Positions 9,268 through 17,951 are shown, numbered from the stretch's first letter. The stretch: DNA of 64,000 bases from Acinetobacter lwoffii (GCF_015602705.1 NZ_CP059081.1:1249702-1313701), one strand, 5' to 3'. The notes: a model not told the origin generated them from the sequence alone. Made by a program: numbers and translations.

Positions 9268-10404
9268 ATGATTTTAAATGATGAACAAAAAATGATTCAG
9301 GACATGATGCGCAATTATTCGCAGCAGAAACTGAAACCGACAGCGGCCTTACGCGACAAAACGGCACAATTCCCAGCACAAGAACTTAAAGAACTCGGTG
9401 AGCTTGGCGCATTGGGTATGACAGTGGCTGAAGAATGGGGCGGTGCAGGTCTGGATTATGTGTCACTGGTCTTGGCGCTAGAGGAAATTGCCGCAGGTGA
9501 TGGTGCAATCTCGACGATTATTAGTGTGCAGAATTCTTTGCCTTGCGGCATTACACAGCGTTATGGTACTGAAGCACAAAAACAGCAGTATTTAAGAAAG
9601 CTGGCGACAGGTGAATGGCTTGGCTGTTTCTGCTTGACGGAACCTCAGGCCGGTTCAGATGCGAGTGCACTTGAATGTAGAGCTGAACGTGATGGTGATC
9701 AATGGGTATTGAATGGCACCAAGCAGTTTATCACGACAGGTAAACACGCACAGATTGCACTAGTCTTTGCTGTGACCGATAAATCGGCAGGGAAAAAAGG
9801 TATTTCATGTTTTCTGGTGCCGACCGATGCACCGGGTTATATCGTGTCACGTCTAGAGGAGAAAATGGGTCAACATTGTTCCGATACCGCGACCATCGTT
9901 CTGGATAATTGCCGGATTCCTGCTGCCAACCTGCTGGGGCAGGAAGGTGAAGGCTATAAAATTGCTTTATCAAATCTTGAGTCTGGTCGGATCGGCATTG
10001 CAGCACAATCTGTTGGTATGGCGCGGGCTGCACTGGATGCTGCAGTGGAATATGCCAATGACCGCAAAGCCTTTGGTGTGGAAATTGTGCAGCATCAGGC
10101 TGTGGCATTCAGACTCGCAGATATGGCAACACAAATTGAAGCTGCACGTCAGCTCACCTTGCATGCTGCAACCTTAAAAGATGCAGGCTTGGCGTGTCTA
10201 AAAGAAGCATCGATGGCAAAACTGTTTGCATCGACCATTGCAGAGCGAGTCTGTTCAGATGCGATTCAGATTCATGGTGGCTACGGTTATGTCTCTGATT
10301 TTCCGGTCGAGCGAATTTATCGTGATGTGCGAGTGAGCCAGATTTATGAAGGTGCATCAGATATTCAACGACTGGTGATTGCACGTGAAGTGTGTCAACG
10401 CTGA
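9268..10404 (+). CDS. Acyl-CoA dehydrogenase (short/medium-chain type)
   Basis: 378 residues, FAD-dependent alpha,beta-oxidation of acyl-CoA in the cytoplasm, electrons passing to ETF. The first signature CLTEPQAGSDAS (residues ~129-140) and the C-terminal QIHGGYGYVSDFPVERIYRD and YEGASDIQ are complete; the catalytic base is Glu361 in YEGASD. AGAAAGGGAAG precedes the ATG. Between the SDR and ligase genes on the same strand, all probably under the divergent AraC regulator. Chain length preference cannot be read reliably. Confidence 0.93.
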   Translation: MILNDEQKMIQDMMRNYSQQKLKPTAALRDKTAQFPAQELKELGELGALGMTVAEEWGGAGLDYVSLVLALEEIAAGDGAISTIISVQNSLPCGITQRYGTEAQKQQYLRKLATGEWLGCFCLTEPQAGSDASALECRAERDGDQWVLNGTKQFITTGKHAQIALVFAVTDKSAGKKGISCFLVPTDAPGYIVSRLEEKMGQHCSDTATIVLDNCRIPAANLLGQEGEGYKIALSNLESGRIGIAAQSVGMARAALDAAVEYANDRKAFGVEIVQHQAVAFRLADMATQIEAARQLTLHAATLKDAGLACLKEASMAKLFASTIAERVCSDAIQIHGGYGYVSDFPVERIYRDVRVSQIYEGASDIQRLVIAREVCQR

Positions 10405-10674
10405 TTATTTTTGATTGAAAGAGAGAATTTAGTTGATGTTAAAGGCCTGCACTTACATTGATGGATATGGAAATTGCAGGATTCAACTGAACATGATGAT
10501 CTAAAGACATACAGTACGAATAATCGAAAAATAAGCCTTATCCATGTTCTAGTCCTAGGGCATGAATGCAGATTTGAAAAAAGTATGCTGATGGAATCAG
10601 CAGGAACAACAAATACAAATGGACAAACTCAGGCAAGGTCGCCTGAAAACTACAATAGGAAAGAGGTTGTCGTC

Positions 10675-12321
10675 ATGAAGACACTAGAACAGGCATATGC
10701 TGATTTTAATTTTGAAAATATGGTTCAGGAACATCTGGTTGGAAGTGCAGAGAACATCAATGCGTATACCGAATGCTGTGGTCGCTATCTGGGTCAAAAC
10801 CGAACTGCACTGATCTGGGAAGGCAAAAACGGAAACGCAGAGCAGTGGACCTTTGAACAGTTGGCAGTTGCTTCAGGACAGCTGGCCAATTATATGCATT
10901 CTCTGGGTTTAAAGGCCGGTGACTGTATTGCAGGATTGCTGCCAAGAACGCCAGCACTCTTAATTACCATATTGGCCACCTGGCGGATCGGTGCCATATA
11001 CCAACCTTTATTTACTGCCTTTGAAAGTAAAGCCATTGAACATCGCATCAGTACCGCTGGCACCCAGTTGATTGTTACTGATGAAGAGCAGCGACTGAAA
11101 CTTCATGATCTCAATGTTCCTAATATTCTGACTGTGCATCAGGCAGCAGCAGATGATTATCAAGATGCTGATTTCTGGACAGCCTTACAGCAACAACCGG
11201 AAGAGTTTGAACCGGTAAATTGCCAGTTTAATGATATTTTCCTGATGATGTTTACTTCAGGCACCACAGGCTTGGCAAAATCGGTTCCTGTGCCTTTAAA
11301 AGCCTTGTTGGCCTTTAAGGGTTATATGCTGCACGCTGTAGATCTGCGAGATGAAGATTCTTTCTGGAATCTGGCAGATCCGGGCTGGGCGTATGGACTG
11401 TATTATGGTATTGCAGGGCCGCTCAGTTTAGGGCACAGCATCATCATGGATGAACGTGGCTTTAGTGTCGATAATGCCTTACAAATCATTCAAAAATATC
11501 AGGTCAATAACCTGACCGGTTCGCCAACCGCATTTCGCATGTTCTTTGGCTTTAAAGAAAAATTTAATGCAGGCATCAGCTCACATTTACGCGTGGTAAG
11601 CAGTGCAGGTGAGCCGCTCACGCCTGAAGTGATTCAGTGGTTCAATCATGATTTAAATGTGAATATTTACGATCAATATGGACAGACTGAACTGGGTATG
11701 GTGATCGCTAATCATCATGGCCTGGAGCATCATAAAAAAGTCGGTTCAGCCGGTTTTGCCATTCCTGGGCATCGTTTTGCTGTATTGAACAAAGAGTATC
11801 AAGAAGTAGAAAAAGGCGGGATTGGAACCTTGGCAATTGACTGTGCAGCTTCACCTTTGATGTGGTTTGAAGGCTATGCTGGTCATAACCGCAAGTCATT
11901 TGTCGGGCAGTATTATCTCACTGGCGATACTGTGAAACTGAATGAATATGGTGGCATCGATTTTATTGGGCGTGCAGACGATGTCATTACAACCTCGGGC
12001 TATCGGGTTGGGCCTTTTGATGTAGAAAGTACTTTGCTTGAATGTGAGGAAGTGCTTGAATCTGCCGTAGTCGGCAAGCCAGATCCAGAACGAACAGAAA
12101 TAGTGAAAGCCTTTGTGGTGCTTAAATCGGCTTATCCAGCCACTGAAGATTTAATGTTAAAATTGCAAAGTTATGTACGTTCACGTTTATCCAAACATGC
12201 CTATCCGAAAGAGATTGAGTTTGTAGCATCTTTGCCTAAAACATCGAGTGGCAAGATTCAGCGCAATTTACTCAAACAGCAGGAAGTTGCCAAACTTCAA
12301 GAGATGAAACGAGTCAGCTAA
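10675..12321 (+). CDS. Acyl-CoA synthetase (AMP-forming, medium-chain/ACSM-like)
   Basis: 548 residues. Activates a carboxylic acid with ATP and CoA through an acyl-adenylate. Phosphate-binding loop TSGTTGLAK at residues 194-202, adenine motif YDQYGQTELG, hinge GRADDVITTSGYRVGP, and the catalytic lysine 527 in PKTSSGKIQR. An open frame extends 67 codons upstream to 10474, but that part is low-complexity and only the ATG at 10675 has a good GAAAGAGG ribosome site, so I use it. Last gene of the acyl-CoA cluster, followed by a strong terminator. Confidence 0.9.
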   Translation: MKTLEQAYADFNFENMVQEHLVGSAENINAYTECCGRYLGQNRTALIWEGKNGNAEQWTFEQLAVASGQLANYMHSLGLKAGDCIAGLLPRTPALLITILATWRIGAIYQPLFTAFESKAIEHRISTAGTQLIVTDEEQRLKLHDLNVPNILTVHQAAADDYQDADFWTALQQQPEEFEPVNCQFNDIFLMMFTSGTTGLAKSVPVPLKALLAFKGYMLHAVDLRDEDSFWNLADPGWAYGLYYGIAGPLSLGHSIIMDERGFSVDNALQIIQKYQVNNLTGSPTAFRMFFGFKEKFNAGISSHLRVVSSAGEPLTPEVIQWFNHDLNVNIYDQYGQTELGMVIANHHGLEHHKKVGSAGFAIPGHRFAVLNKEYQEVEKGGIGTLAIDCAASPLMWFEGYAGHNRKSFVGQYYLTGDTVKLNEYGGIDFIGRADDVITTSGYRVGPFDVESTLLECEEVLESAVVGKPDPERTEIVKAFVVLKSAYPATEDLMLKLQSYVRSRLSKHAYPKEIEFVASLPKTSSGKIQRNLLKQQEVAKLQEMKRVS

Positions 12322-12351
12322 TTTTTCAAATTAATTGTTTGATTGAATGCT

Positions 12352-12383
12352 AAAAGGCTGCCATAGCAGCCTTTTGGTTTTTT
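12352..12383 (+). terminator. Terminator of the acyl-CoA cluster
   Basis: Perfect 10-bp stem AAAAGGCTGC/GCAGCCTTTT with loop CATA, then GGTTTTTTT, 30 bases after the stop. Confidence 0.88.
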
Positions 12384-12534
12384 AAGAATTAAATCTTTTA
12401 CTTAAATTTTAGTCAGATATTGAGCTGATTTTCCTAAGCTTATATTTTTAAGAGAGCAGATTGGGGTAAGCTAAAATTATAATTTTTATGTAATTACAGT
12501 AAAATTACATTAATATTTAAAATAAAATATATCA

Positions 12535-12564
12535 AAAATTTAGCCTCTTAATTTTAAGAGGCTA
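12535..12564 (-). terminator. Terminator of the PNPOx-like gene
   Basis: 11-bp perfect stem TAGCCTCTTAA/TTAAGAGGCTA; minus-strand tail AATTTTTG, 11 bases after the stop at 12576. Confidence 0.8.
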
Positions 12565-12575
12565 AATCTCGGTAC

Positions 12576-13106
12576 TTACCAGATATTGCCTTGTAAATTC
12601 ACTTTTTGATGCTCTGCATGCGGTTCGCCCGCTTCACCAGTAACGCCGCCTTTCAAGGCTTTAAAAAGTTGTGTGACTTTGTTATCTGTGACATTCCAAT
12701 ATTCTGCGCTCACTGCTTCAGCGATCAATACCCGTACGGTCGGATCATCCTTGCCTTCAAACCAGTTTTCAGCCCACGGATTCCACAACTGTTCAATCAG
12801 AATGCGGTCAGTACTGATCTGGGCATAGGCACTGATTGACACATAAATACCATCTGATGGTTTTGCAAAAGACAATCCAATTTGACCACGGCCTGTTTCT
12901 GCTGCTTTGACCAGATCATTGGTATTACGCAGGATGAAATATAAGTTTTGGCGTTCATTCATCTGCTCGGAGTTCAGCATGGTCATCGGCTGGGAGTGTA
13001 TTTCATGTGTGTCGGTTAAATGGCTGATCATGGTGTAACGAACATCCTTGATCAATTCCCATAATTTTTCACAATTATCATGTTGAGTATTGTTATGCTC
13101 GGTCAT
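12576..13106 (-). CDS. General-stress-protein-26-like, pyridoxamine 5'-phosphate oxidase fold
   Basis: 176 residues. The start is the ATG at 13104-13106, with GGAGAA 5 bases upstream; a 21-codon extension upstream has no ribosome site. Seen: KLWELIKDVRYTMISHLT near the N-terminus, the MTMLNSE strand, LYFILRNTND and later VSISAYAQIS, then WNPWAENWFEGKDDPTVRVLIA, the typical pattern of the split-barrel Pyrid_ox_like/GSP26 group that binds FMN or FAD. Usually stress-related with unknown substrate. Single gene. Confidence 0.85.
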   Translation of the reverse strand: MTEHNNTQHDNCEKLWELIKDVRYTMISHLTDTHEIHSQPMTMLNSEQMNERQNLYFILRNTNDLVKAAETGRGQIGLSFAKPSDGIYVSISAYAQISTDRILIEQLWNPWAENWFEGKDDPTVRVLIAEAVSAEYWNVTDNKVTQLFKALKGGVTGEAGEPHAEHQKVNLQGNIW

Positions 13107-13574
13107 GTATGTTCTCCATACGATTTTATGAAAGCTGAAAATATTGCTTGGTATTTTCAGATTAATCATATTTAGAGACAGATGCCTTAGGTCTCACTGA
13201 ACTCATACATTTTCATACTCAAATACAGGCAGAGACTACAGAATTGCTAAACAAGACAGCTCGATTTACAGGGGAATTCAATAACAAAGATTTCAAAAAC
13301 TTCAGGTCTGACACCTTTTATAAATGAGAAAGAGCTGTTTACTGGAACTGTTTAATTGAGGTGATTCAAAAAATCTTGCCAAGCCATAGCGGCTGCAGCT
13401 TGATACCGAGCATTTAGCTGATATGCTATTTGGCTCAACGATTGCCGAACCATTTATTGATGTGCTGTGAATTGAATGTGAGATTGATATTCCAGAGATT
13501 TATCACTCCTTAAAAACTTCACTAAAGCTAATTTTTGCGATCATTGTTAAAAATTTTCGAAACAAGGAAAGACG
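13107..13574. other. Intergenic region with a possible gene remnant
   Basis: 468 bases without an intact gene. From about 13365 to 13530 one plus-strand frame reads protein-like text broken by stops (LDTEHLADMLFGSTIAEPF, stop, IECEIDIPEIYHS). I cannot name the parent family. The rest should contain the promoters of the two flanking divergent genes. Confidence 0.35.
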
Positions 13575-14360
13575 TTGTCTACATTTAACATGGATACCAT
13601 ATCCCCAGAATTCGAACTCACCGATGCTGAACTGCATCTGTATAGCCGTCAGATTCTTCTGGATGGCTGGGATATTGACGCTCAAGAACGGTTAAAATTT
13701 TCTAATATCTGCATTATTGGTTGTGGCGGGATTGGCTGTGCACTGGCAGAACTTCTGGCACGCGCAGGCGTGGGAAAAATCACCCTGATCGATCCAGATA
13801 CTATCGAGATGAGTAATTTACAGCGACAACTGGCATTTATGCTGCAGGATATTGGATTTTATAAGGCAGAAATTCTGGCCAAAAGACTAAGTCAGGTTAA
13901 TCCGAACGTACAGGTTGAATATGTGAATCAGGCCTTAACGGCTGAAAATGCAGTAAGTGTGATCGAGCATCAGGATCTGGTGCTAGATGGTTGTGACCAG
14001 TTTGCCACACGCTATCTGGTCAATCACATTTGCGTGGAGCTGAATGTGCCCTTATTGAGTGCCTCTGCGATTGGCTTGCAAGGCCAGCTGTTTATGGTCG
14101 AAGGGGATTCCGCCTGTTATGCCTGCCTGTTCCCGCCAGAAAATCAGGCCGATGAAAGTCTGCGCTGTGCAGATTCCGGTGTACTGGCGACCACACCGAA
14201 TGTGATGGCCAGCTTGCAGGCACATCATGCCTTGTTATATCTGGGATTGGGCCAGATGCCACTTCGACAAAAGCTGTTGTTGTGGGATGGTATGAGCTTT
14301 AAGCAGCGGATTCTCGCTTTCGAAAAAGATACAGATTGCCCAATCTGTCAGGCAAGATAA
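13575..14360 (+). CDS. ThiF/MoeB/HesA-type sulfur-carrier adenylyltransferase
   Basis: 261 residues. Adenylates the C-terminal glycine of a ubiquitin-like sulfur carrier (MoaD or ThiS type) for molybdopterin or thiamine synthesis. ATP-binding GCGGIG at residues 49-54, IDPDTIEMSNLQRQ with the conserved acceptor Arg, and two zinc-binding CxxC pairs at Cys181/184 and Cys255/258. No rhodanese domain, so it is MoeB-like rather than the fused form. The best start is TTG at 13575, 4 bases after AAGGAAAG; the ATG five codons later is too far. MoeB is my preferred specific name but ThiF is not excluded. Confidence 0.88.
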   Translation: MSTFNMDTISPEFELTDAELHLYSRQILLDGWDIDAQERLKFSNICIIGCGGIGCALAELLARAGVGKITLIDPDTIEMSNLQRQLAFMLQDIGFYKAEILAKRLSQVNPNVQVEYVNQALTAENAVSVIEHQDLVLDGCDQFATRYLVNHICVELNVPLLSASAIGLQGQLFMVEGDSACYACLFPPENQADESLRCADSGVLATTPNVMASLQAHHALLYLGLGQMPLRQKLLLWDGMSFKQRILAFEKDTDCPICQAR

Positions 14361-14418
14361 GCCTGCAAAGTGAATTTTTTTTGCTACACTGCATTGAATT
14401 AATTTTTCCTAAGACATT

Positions 14419-15717
14419 ATGAAAAACAATATCTGGTTAGATGGAATACGTTCAGTTGCCCGTATGGGAGAAACAGCAGTCGTCGCGGCAAAGGCGGGCT
14501 TTAAATATGCCACTGAAAAGCCGAGCAATGCCAAACTGATGCGTGAAACTTTTGAATCCTTAGGTTCAACTTATATCAAGCTGGGTCAGTTTATTGCCAG
14601 CACACCGTCGCTATTTCCACGTGAATACGTTGAAGAATTTCAGGGCTGTCTGGATCAGACTCCACGCTTACCGTTTAGCTATATTCAGCAAGTGTTGGCT
14701 TCTGAATTTGCAGGACGTAACCTAGATGAAATCTTTGCATCAATTGATGAAACGCCATTAGCCTCTGCATCTATTGCACAGGTGCATGCGGCCAAACTGG
14801 TGTCTGGCGAAGATGTCGTGATTAAAGTACAAAAACCGGGCGTAGAAACCATTTTGTACACTGACTTGAATGTGCTGCATTGGGCAACCAAGTTGCTGGA
14901 AAAAGCAGTCCCGAAAGTTAAGTTTGCTTCACTGGCTGACATTGTCGAAGAAATCAAAACCCGTATGGTGCGTGAAGTCGATTTTATCGAAGAAGCCCAG
15001 AATCTGGATGATTTCGTCAATTACCTGAATATCACCAACAATCAGGCAGCAACTGCACCTAAGGTGTATCATCAATATTCGACCCGTCGTGTGCTCACCA
15101 TGCAGCGTTTATACGGTGTGCCTTTGACAGATTTTGAAGTGGTCAAAAAAGTATCCAAAGATCCATCTCAAGTACTCATCACTGCGATGAATACCTGGTT
15201 TGGCAGCTTGATGATGTGTAACAGTTTCCATGCCGATCTGCATGCAGGCAACCTGATGCTGCTCGAAGATGGCCGTGTCGGTTTTATTGATTTTGGTATT
15301 GTTGGTCAGCTCAAGCCTGAAGTATGGACGGCATGTATGGCATTTATGGATTCATTGCAACATACCAATTATGAGCTGATGGCGCAAAACATGCTGAAAA
15401 TGGGTATGACCGCTGTGCAGATAGACACCAAAATCTTGGCTGCTGATCTGGAGCGTTTATTCAGTGGCGTGTTGATGGCAGATCCACAGGAATTGTTAAC
15501 GTCGAATCCTGCTGATCTGAACGATATCATGATGGATATGGTGGCTGTGGGTGAACGTCACGGGATCCGGTTCCCGCGTGACTTTGCCTTGCTGTTCAAG
15601 CAAATGCTGTATTTCGATCGTTTCATGCGAATTCTGGCGCCGTATACCGATATCTATGCCGATCAGCGTTTGCAAATGGTGCAAAGCATGGATCCGAATC
15701 TGCTGTTAAAGCATTAA
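14419..15717 (+). CDS. AarF/UbiB/ABC1-family atypical kinase
   Basis: 432 residues. Family of protein-kinase-like ATPases linked to ubiquinone biosynthesis and lipid export. Seen: N-terminal LGSTYIKLGQFIAS (the KxGQ motif of ADCK proteins), the Ala-rich nucleotide loop ASASIAQVHAA, VVIKVQKPG with the conserved lysine, catalytic loop FHADLHAGN and metal-binding DFG within GFIDFGIVGQL. It lacks the two C-terminal membrane helices of E. coli UbiB (546 residues), so it is an AarF-type relative and not a clear UbiB. 58 bases downstream of the MoeB-like gene, probably its own promoter. Confidence 0.88.
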   Translation: MKNNIWLDGIRSVARMGETAVVAAKAGFKYATEKPSNAKLMRETFESLGSTYIKLGQFIASTPSLFPREYVEEFQGCLDQTPRLPFSYIQQVLASEFAGRNLDEIFASIDETPLASASIAQVHAAKLVSGEDVVIKVQKPGVETILYTDLNVLHWATKLLEKAVPKVKFASLADIVEEIKTRMVREVDFIEEAQNLDDFVNYLNITNNQAATAPKVYHQYSTRRVLTMQRLYGVPLTDFEVVKKVSKDPSQVLITAMNTWFGSLMMCNSFHADLHAGNLMLLEDGRVGFIDFGIVGQLKPEVWTACMAFMDSLQHTNYELMAQNMLKMGMTAVQIDTKILAADLERLFSGVLMADPQELLTSNPADLNDIMMDMVAVGERHGIRFPRDFALLFKQMLYFDRFMRILAPYTDIYADQRLQMVQSMDPNLLLKH

Positions 15718-15740
15718 TCTTAAACTCATCTAGACTTGGA

Positions 15741-15816
15741 AAAATCCCCCTAAATCCCCCTTTAAAGAGGGGGACTTTAAAAGCTCCTCCCTTTGTAAAG
15801 GAGCTTGAGAGGGATG
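15741..15816. repeat. Short double-hairpin intergenic repeat (MITE-like)
   Basis: Two adjacent hairpins: CCCCC/GGGGG at 15756-15773 and AAGCTCCT/AGGAGCTT at 15781-15806. Its outer ends (AATCCCCCT and GAGAGGGATGT) are imperfect inverted repeats. This is the build of a miniature dispersed element. Its right end runs to 30 bases before folB and supplies AAGGAG and GAGGG, so it may have replaced folB's leader. Confidence 0.7.
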
Positions 15817-15845
15817 TGGTCAGTATTAAATTCTCGAGCAATCCA

Positions 15846-16226
15846 ATGGACGCCATTATTATTGAAGGTTTAAAAGTTGAGACAGTCGTGGGCTGCTTTA
15901 ACTGGGAGCGTCAAATTATTCAGCCTCTAATGCTGGATTTGACCATTCAAACCGATTTAGAACAGGCATCAAACTCAGATGCACTTGCAGATACGCTGAA
16001 TTATGCAGAAATTTGTGAGATTTCCAGCAAAGTCATTCAAGACGCCAAGCCTGAATTGATTGAACATGCAGCAAAGTTAGTGCTGAATGCACTTTTTACT
16101 ACCTTTACAGCAATTGAATCGATTAATATTACGATCCGTAAGCCTGCCATTATCGCGCAAGCCAATTCTGTAGGGATACGTCTTGAACGCCACCGAAACG
16201 ATTTTCGCCCTAGCATTAGCGAGTAA
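15846..16226 (+). CDS. folB: Dihydroneopterin aldolase
   Basis: Cleaves 7,8-dihydroneopterin to 6-hydroxymethyl-dihydropterin and glycolaldehyde in folate synthesis. 126 residues from the ATG at 15846 (MDAIIIEGLKVETVVGCF is the normal FolB N-terminus). Catalytic lysine lies in the ITIRKPAI segment. A GTG at 15816, inside the preceding repeat, would add 10 residues and has AAGGAG upstream at a long spacing, so the start is not fully certain. Overlaps folK by 44 bases; the two catalyse successive steps. Confidence 0.93.
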   Translation: MDAIIIEGLKVETVVGCFNWERQIIQPLMLDLTIQTDLEQASNSDALADTLNYAEICEISSKVIQDAKPELIEHAAKLVLNALFTTFTAIESINITIRKPAIIAQANSVGIRLERHRNDFRPSISE

Positions 16227-16620
16227 TTGTCATCCTCAGCAACATTTTCAAGCTGCACAGCAACGTATTTCTGAATGGGGAGAAGTTCAGTTTTCTCCCA
16301 TTTATATGATTCCTTGCCGGGATGGCATAGGCGCCGATTACTGGAATGCAGCATGTTTATTGCGAAGTTCGGTGTCTAGTGAAGACATGATTGAGCTGCT
16401 CAAACAGCTGGAACAGGCATCAGGGCGAGTACGTCCATCCCATCAGATTACTTTGGATGTTGATTTAATTGCCTGGGGCCCGGATCTTGGACATATGCAG
16501 TTGAATGAAAAAAAATTGCCTTTAGCTTTGGATGTGAAAGTGCCCATGTTTGATATCTGGCATGATGCCATGTTTGAACATGGATCACATAGTTTCCCAA
16601 CAGTTGAACAGCTGATTTAA
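16183..16620 (+). CDS. folK: 6-hydroxymethyl-7,8-dihydropterin pyrophosphokinase (divergent)
   Basis: Transfers pyrophosphate from ATP to the FolB product. 145 residues, shorter than the usual ~160. The HPPK signature is recognisable as ITLDVDLIAWG with the two metal-binding aspartates of DxD, but the preceding G-P-R is replaced by SHQ. The start is a TTG at 16183 preceded by TAGGGA, inside folB in another frame, so the pair is translationally coupled. Followed by a terminator, so the operon is folB-folK. Confidence 0.85.
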   Translation: MNATETIFALALASNCHPQQHFQAAQQRISEWGEVQFSPIYMIPCRDGIGADYWNAACLLRSSVSSEDMIELLKQLEQASGRVRPSHQITLDVDLIAWGPDLGHMQLNEKKLPLALDVKVPMFDIWHDAMFEHGSHSFPTVEQLI

Positions 16621-16674
16621 ATCGAATCACATGATTTTCTGCTAATACAATTTATCTAGTACGAATGGTTAACC

Positions 16675-16703
16675 AGCCTGATCAAGCAAGATCAGGCTTT
16701 TTT
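16675..16703 (+). terminator. Terminator of folB-folK
   Basis: Perfect 9-bp stem AGCCTGATC/GATCAGGCT with loop AAGCAA and six T. Confidence 0.9.
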
Positions 16704-16782
16704 ATGATGCAGTTTTTTGTTTTTATATGAAAAGAAAAATTCAGATAAGATGGCTCAGGTAGATTTTAGGAATCATTTAAAA

Positions 16783-16878
16783 ATGAAAATATTGGAAATT
16801 GTGGTTTCGATGATTTTAATCCTTGGGATCCTTTATGTGATCCAATGGGGATTTCATGGTTTTCCGACAGGGAATTAA
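16783..16878 (+). CDS. Tiny one-helix membrane protein (31 residues)
   Basis: ATG at 16783, stop at 16878, reading MKILEIVVSMILILGILYVI and then QWGFHGFPTGN. One hydrophobic helix (residues 4-20) with a short charged N-terminus. A TAGGA stretch lies about 12 bases upstream, a bit far. Too short for usual gene calling. Faces another tiny membrane gene on the opposite strand. Real expression is unproven. Confidence 0.4.
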   Translation: MKILEIVVSMILILGILYVIQWGFHGFPTGN

Positions 16879-16960
16879 TATTTGATTGATTTAAAGCTCT
16901 GGAATTTATTTTAAGCTCGATAAAAAACCTCAAAGTAGCAAGAAATGAATCATCGCTATT

Positions 16961-17038
16961 TCACTTTTTCTTGTTATAAAAAATGATCAGCAATACGATA
17001 ATGATCGCCAAGATGGCAAGAATGATCGTAGTTTCCAT
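16961..17038 (-). CDS. Tiny one-helix membrane protein (25 residues)
   Basis: ATG at 17036-17038, stop at 16961-16963. Reads METTIILAILAIIIVLLIIF followed by YNKKK: a single membrane helix with a positively charged C-terminal end. A strong GAGAGGT ribosome site lies 6 bases upstream, which is the main reason to believe it. Resembles in build the small stress-membrane proteins of bacteria, but no family is recognised. Confidence 0.5.
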   Translation of the reverse strand: METTIILAILAIIIVLLIIFYNKKK

Positions 17039-17215
17039 AACAATACCTCTCAGACATAGATCTTAGGGTTTAAGCATCTAAATTAAAACTGAACGTAAAT
17101 TAAAATAAACTCTAATTTTGTTAGCACAGCAGTTTTTCGAAAAAACTTTATTCATGAACGTTAAAATGATAGTCGCTCAATCATATGCTATGCCTATTAA
17201 ACGATAAACAGATGT

Positions 17216-17917
17216 TTAGGCAACAGACACATTAAATAATGATCCGATCCACGCACTGAATAACATGGCGATAATTCCCCAGAGCATCACCCGGACTGCA
17301 CCTCTCCAGACACTTACTCCACCGGCATAGCTCGCCAGTGCACCCATCATCCCCAAACTTAAAACGCCAATCAGCATGACGCCTTTATCCAGATAGTGTT
17401 CCGGTAGAATCATGATTGAAATTAAAGGAAATAATGAACCTACCGTAAATGCCATAGCCGAAGAAAATGCAGCGAGAAAGGGCTGAGCCGAGGTATGTGC
17501 TGAAATACCAATTTCATCCCGGGCATGGGCATCCAAGGCATTATGGTCGGTCAGCTGTTCAGCGACCTGTTGTGCCAAAGCGGGTTCCAGACCTCGTTGT
17601 ATATAAATCGTTTTGAGTTCATTTAATTCATGCGTGGGATGGCGTTGCAGTTCGCGCTCTTCCATGAGTAGATCATTGGTTTCAATATCTTGCTGGGATT
17701 TAACCGAAATATATTCACCGGCCGCCATTGATGCGGCGCCAGAAATCAATCCGGCAACACAGGTCACCAGTAAAATTTCAGTGGATGCTCCACTGGCTGC
17801 GATACCCACCACCAGACTGGTGACCGAAATAATCCCGTCATTTGCCCCCAGTACAGCTGCACGAAGCCAGCCCGCACGTTCAATATAATGTTTTTCAAGA
17901 TGGTATGAATGGCGCAC
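17216..17917 (-). CDS. VIT1/CCC1-family iron/manganese transporter
   Basis: 233 residues from the GTG at 17915-17917 (AAGGG 7 bases upstream). An ATG 8 codons earlier (17941) falls inside the putative Fur site and near the predicted transcription start, so I prefer the GTG. Seen: HYIERAGWLRAAVLGANDGIISVTSLVVG, the hallmark N-terminus of the family with the metal-binding first helix; MAAGEYISVKSQQDIE; five hydrophobic helices, the last three at the C-terminus (IMILPEHYL, VLSLGMMGALASYAGG, VMLWGIIAMLFSAWIG). Moves Fe2+ or Mn2+ across the inner membrane, probably outward. Confidence 0.9.
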   Translation of the reverse strand: MRHSYHLEKHYIERAGWLRAAVLGANDGIISVTSLVVGIAASGASTEILLVTCVAGLISGAASMAAGEYISVKSQQDIETNDLLMEERELQRHPTHELNELKTIYIQRGLEPALAQQVAEQLTDHNALDAHARDEIGISAHTSAQPFLAAFSSAMAFTVGSLFPLISIMILPEHYLDKGVMLIGVLSLGMMGALASYAGGVSVWRGAVRVMLWGIIAMLFSAWIGSLFNVSVA

Positions 17918-17933
17918 AATGAAGCCCTTTTTT

Positions 17934-17951
17934 ATTATCATTATGATTATA
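17934..17951 (-). promoter_or_regulatory. Fur-like hexamer array and -10 box upstream of the VIT gene
   Basis: Read on the minus strand, three head-to-tail NATAAT hexamers: TATAAT, CATAAT, GATAAT. Fur boxes are described as tandem GATAAT-like hexamers. The first also matches a sigma-70 -10 box. Its place fits iron-dependent repression of a metal transporter. No clear -35 is seen. Confidence 0.35.

Noticed and set aside
9731..10384. Several minus-strand frames opposite the acyl-CoA dehydrogenase
   Set aside because: They are antisense shadows of a clear enzyme gene with no ribosome sites and no family resemblance.
10474..10674. 67-codon N-terminal extension of the acyl-CoA synthetase frame
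   Set aside because: The residues do not resemble the family, there is no ribosome site at its start, and a good one exists before the ATG at 10675.
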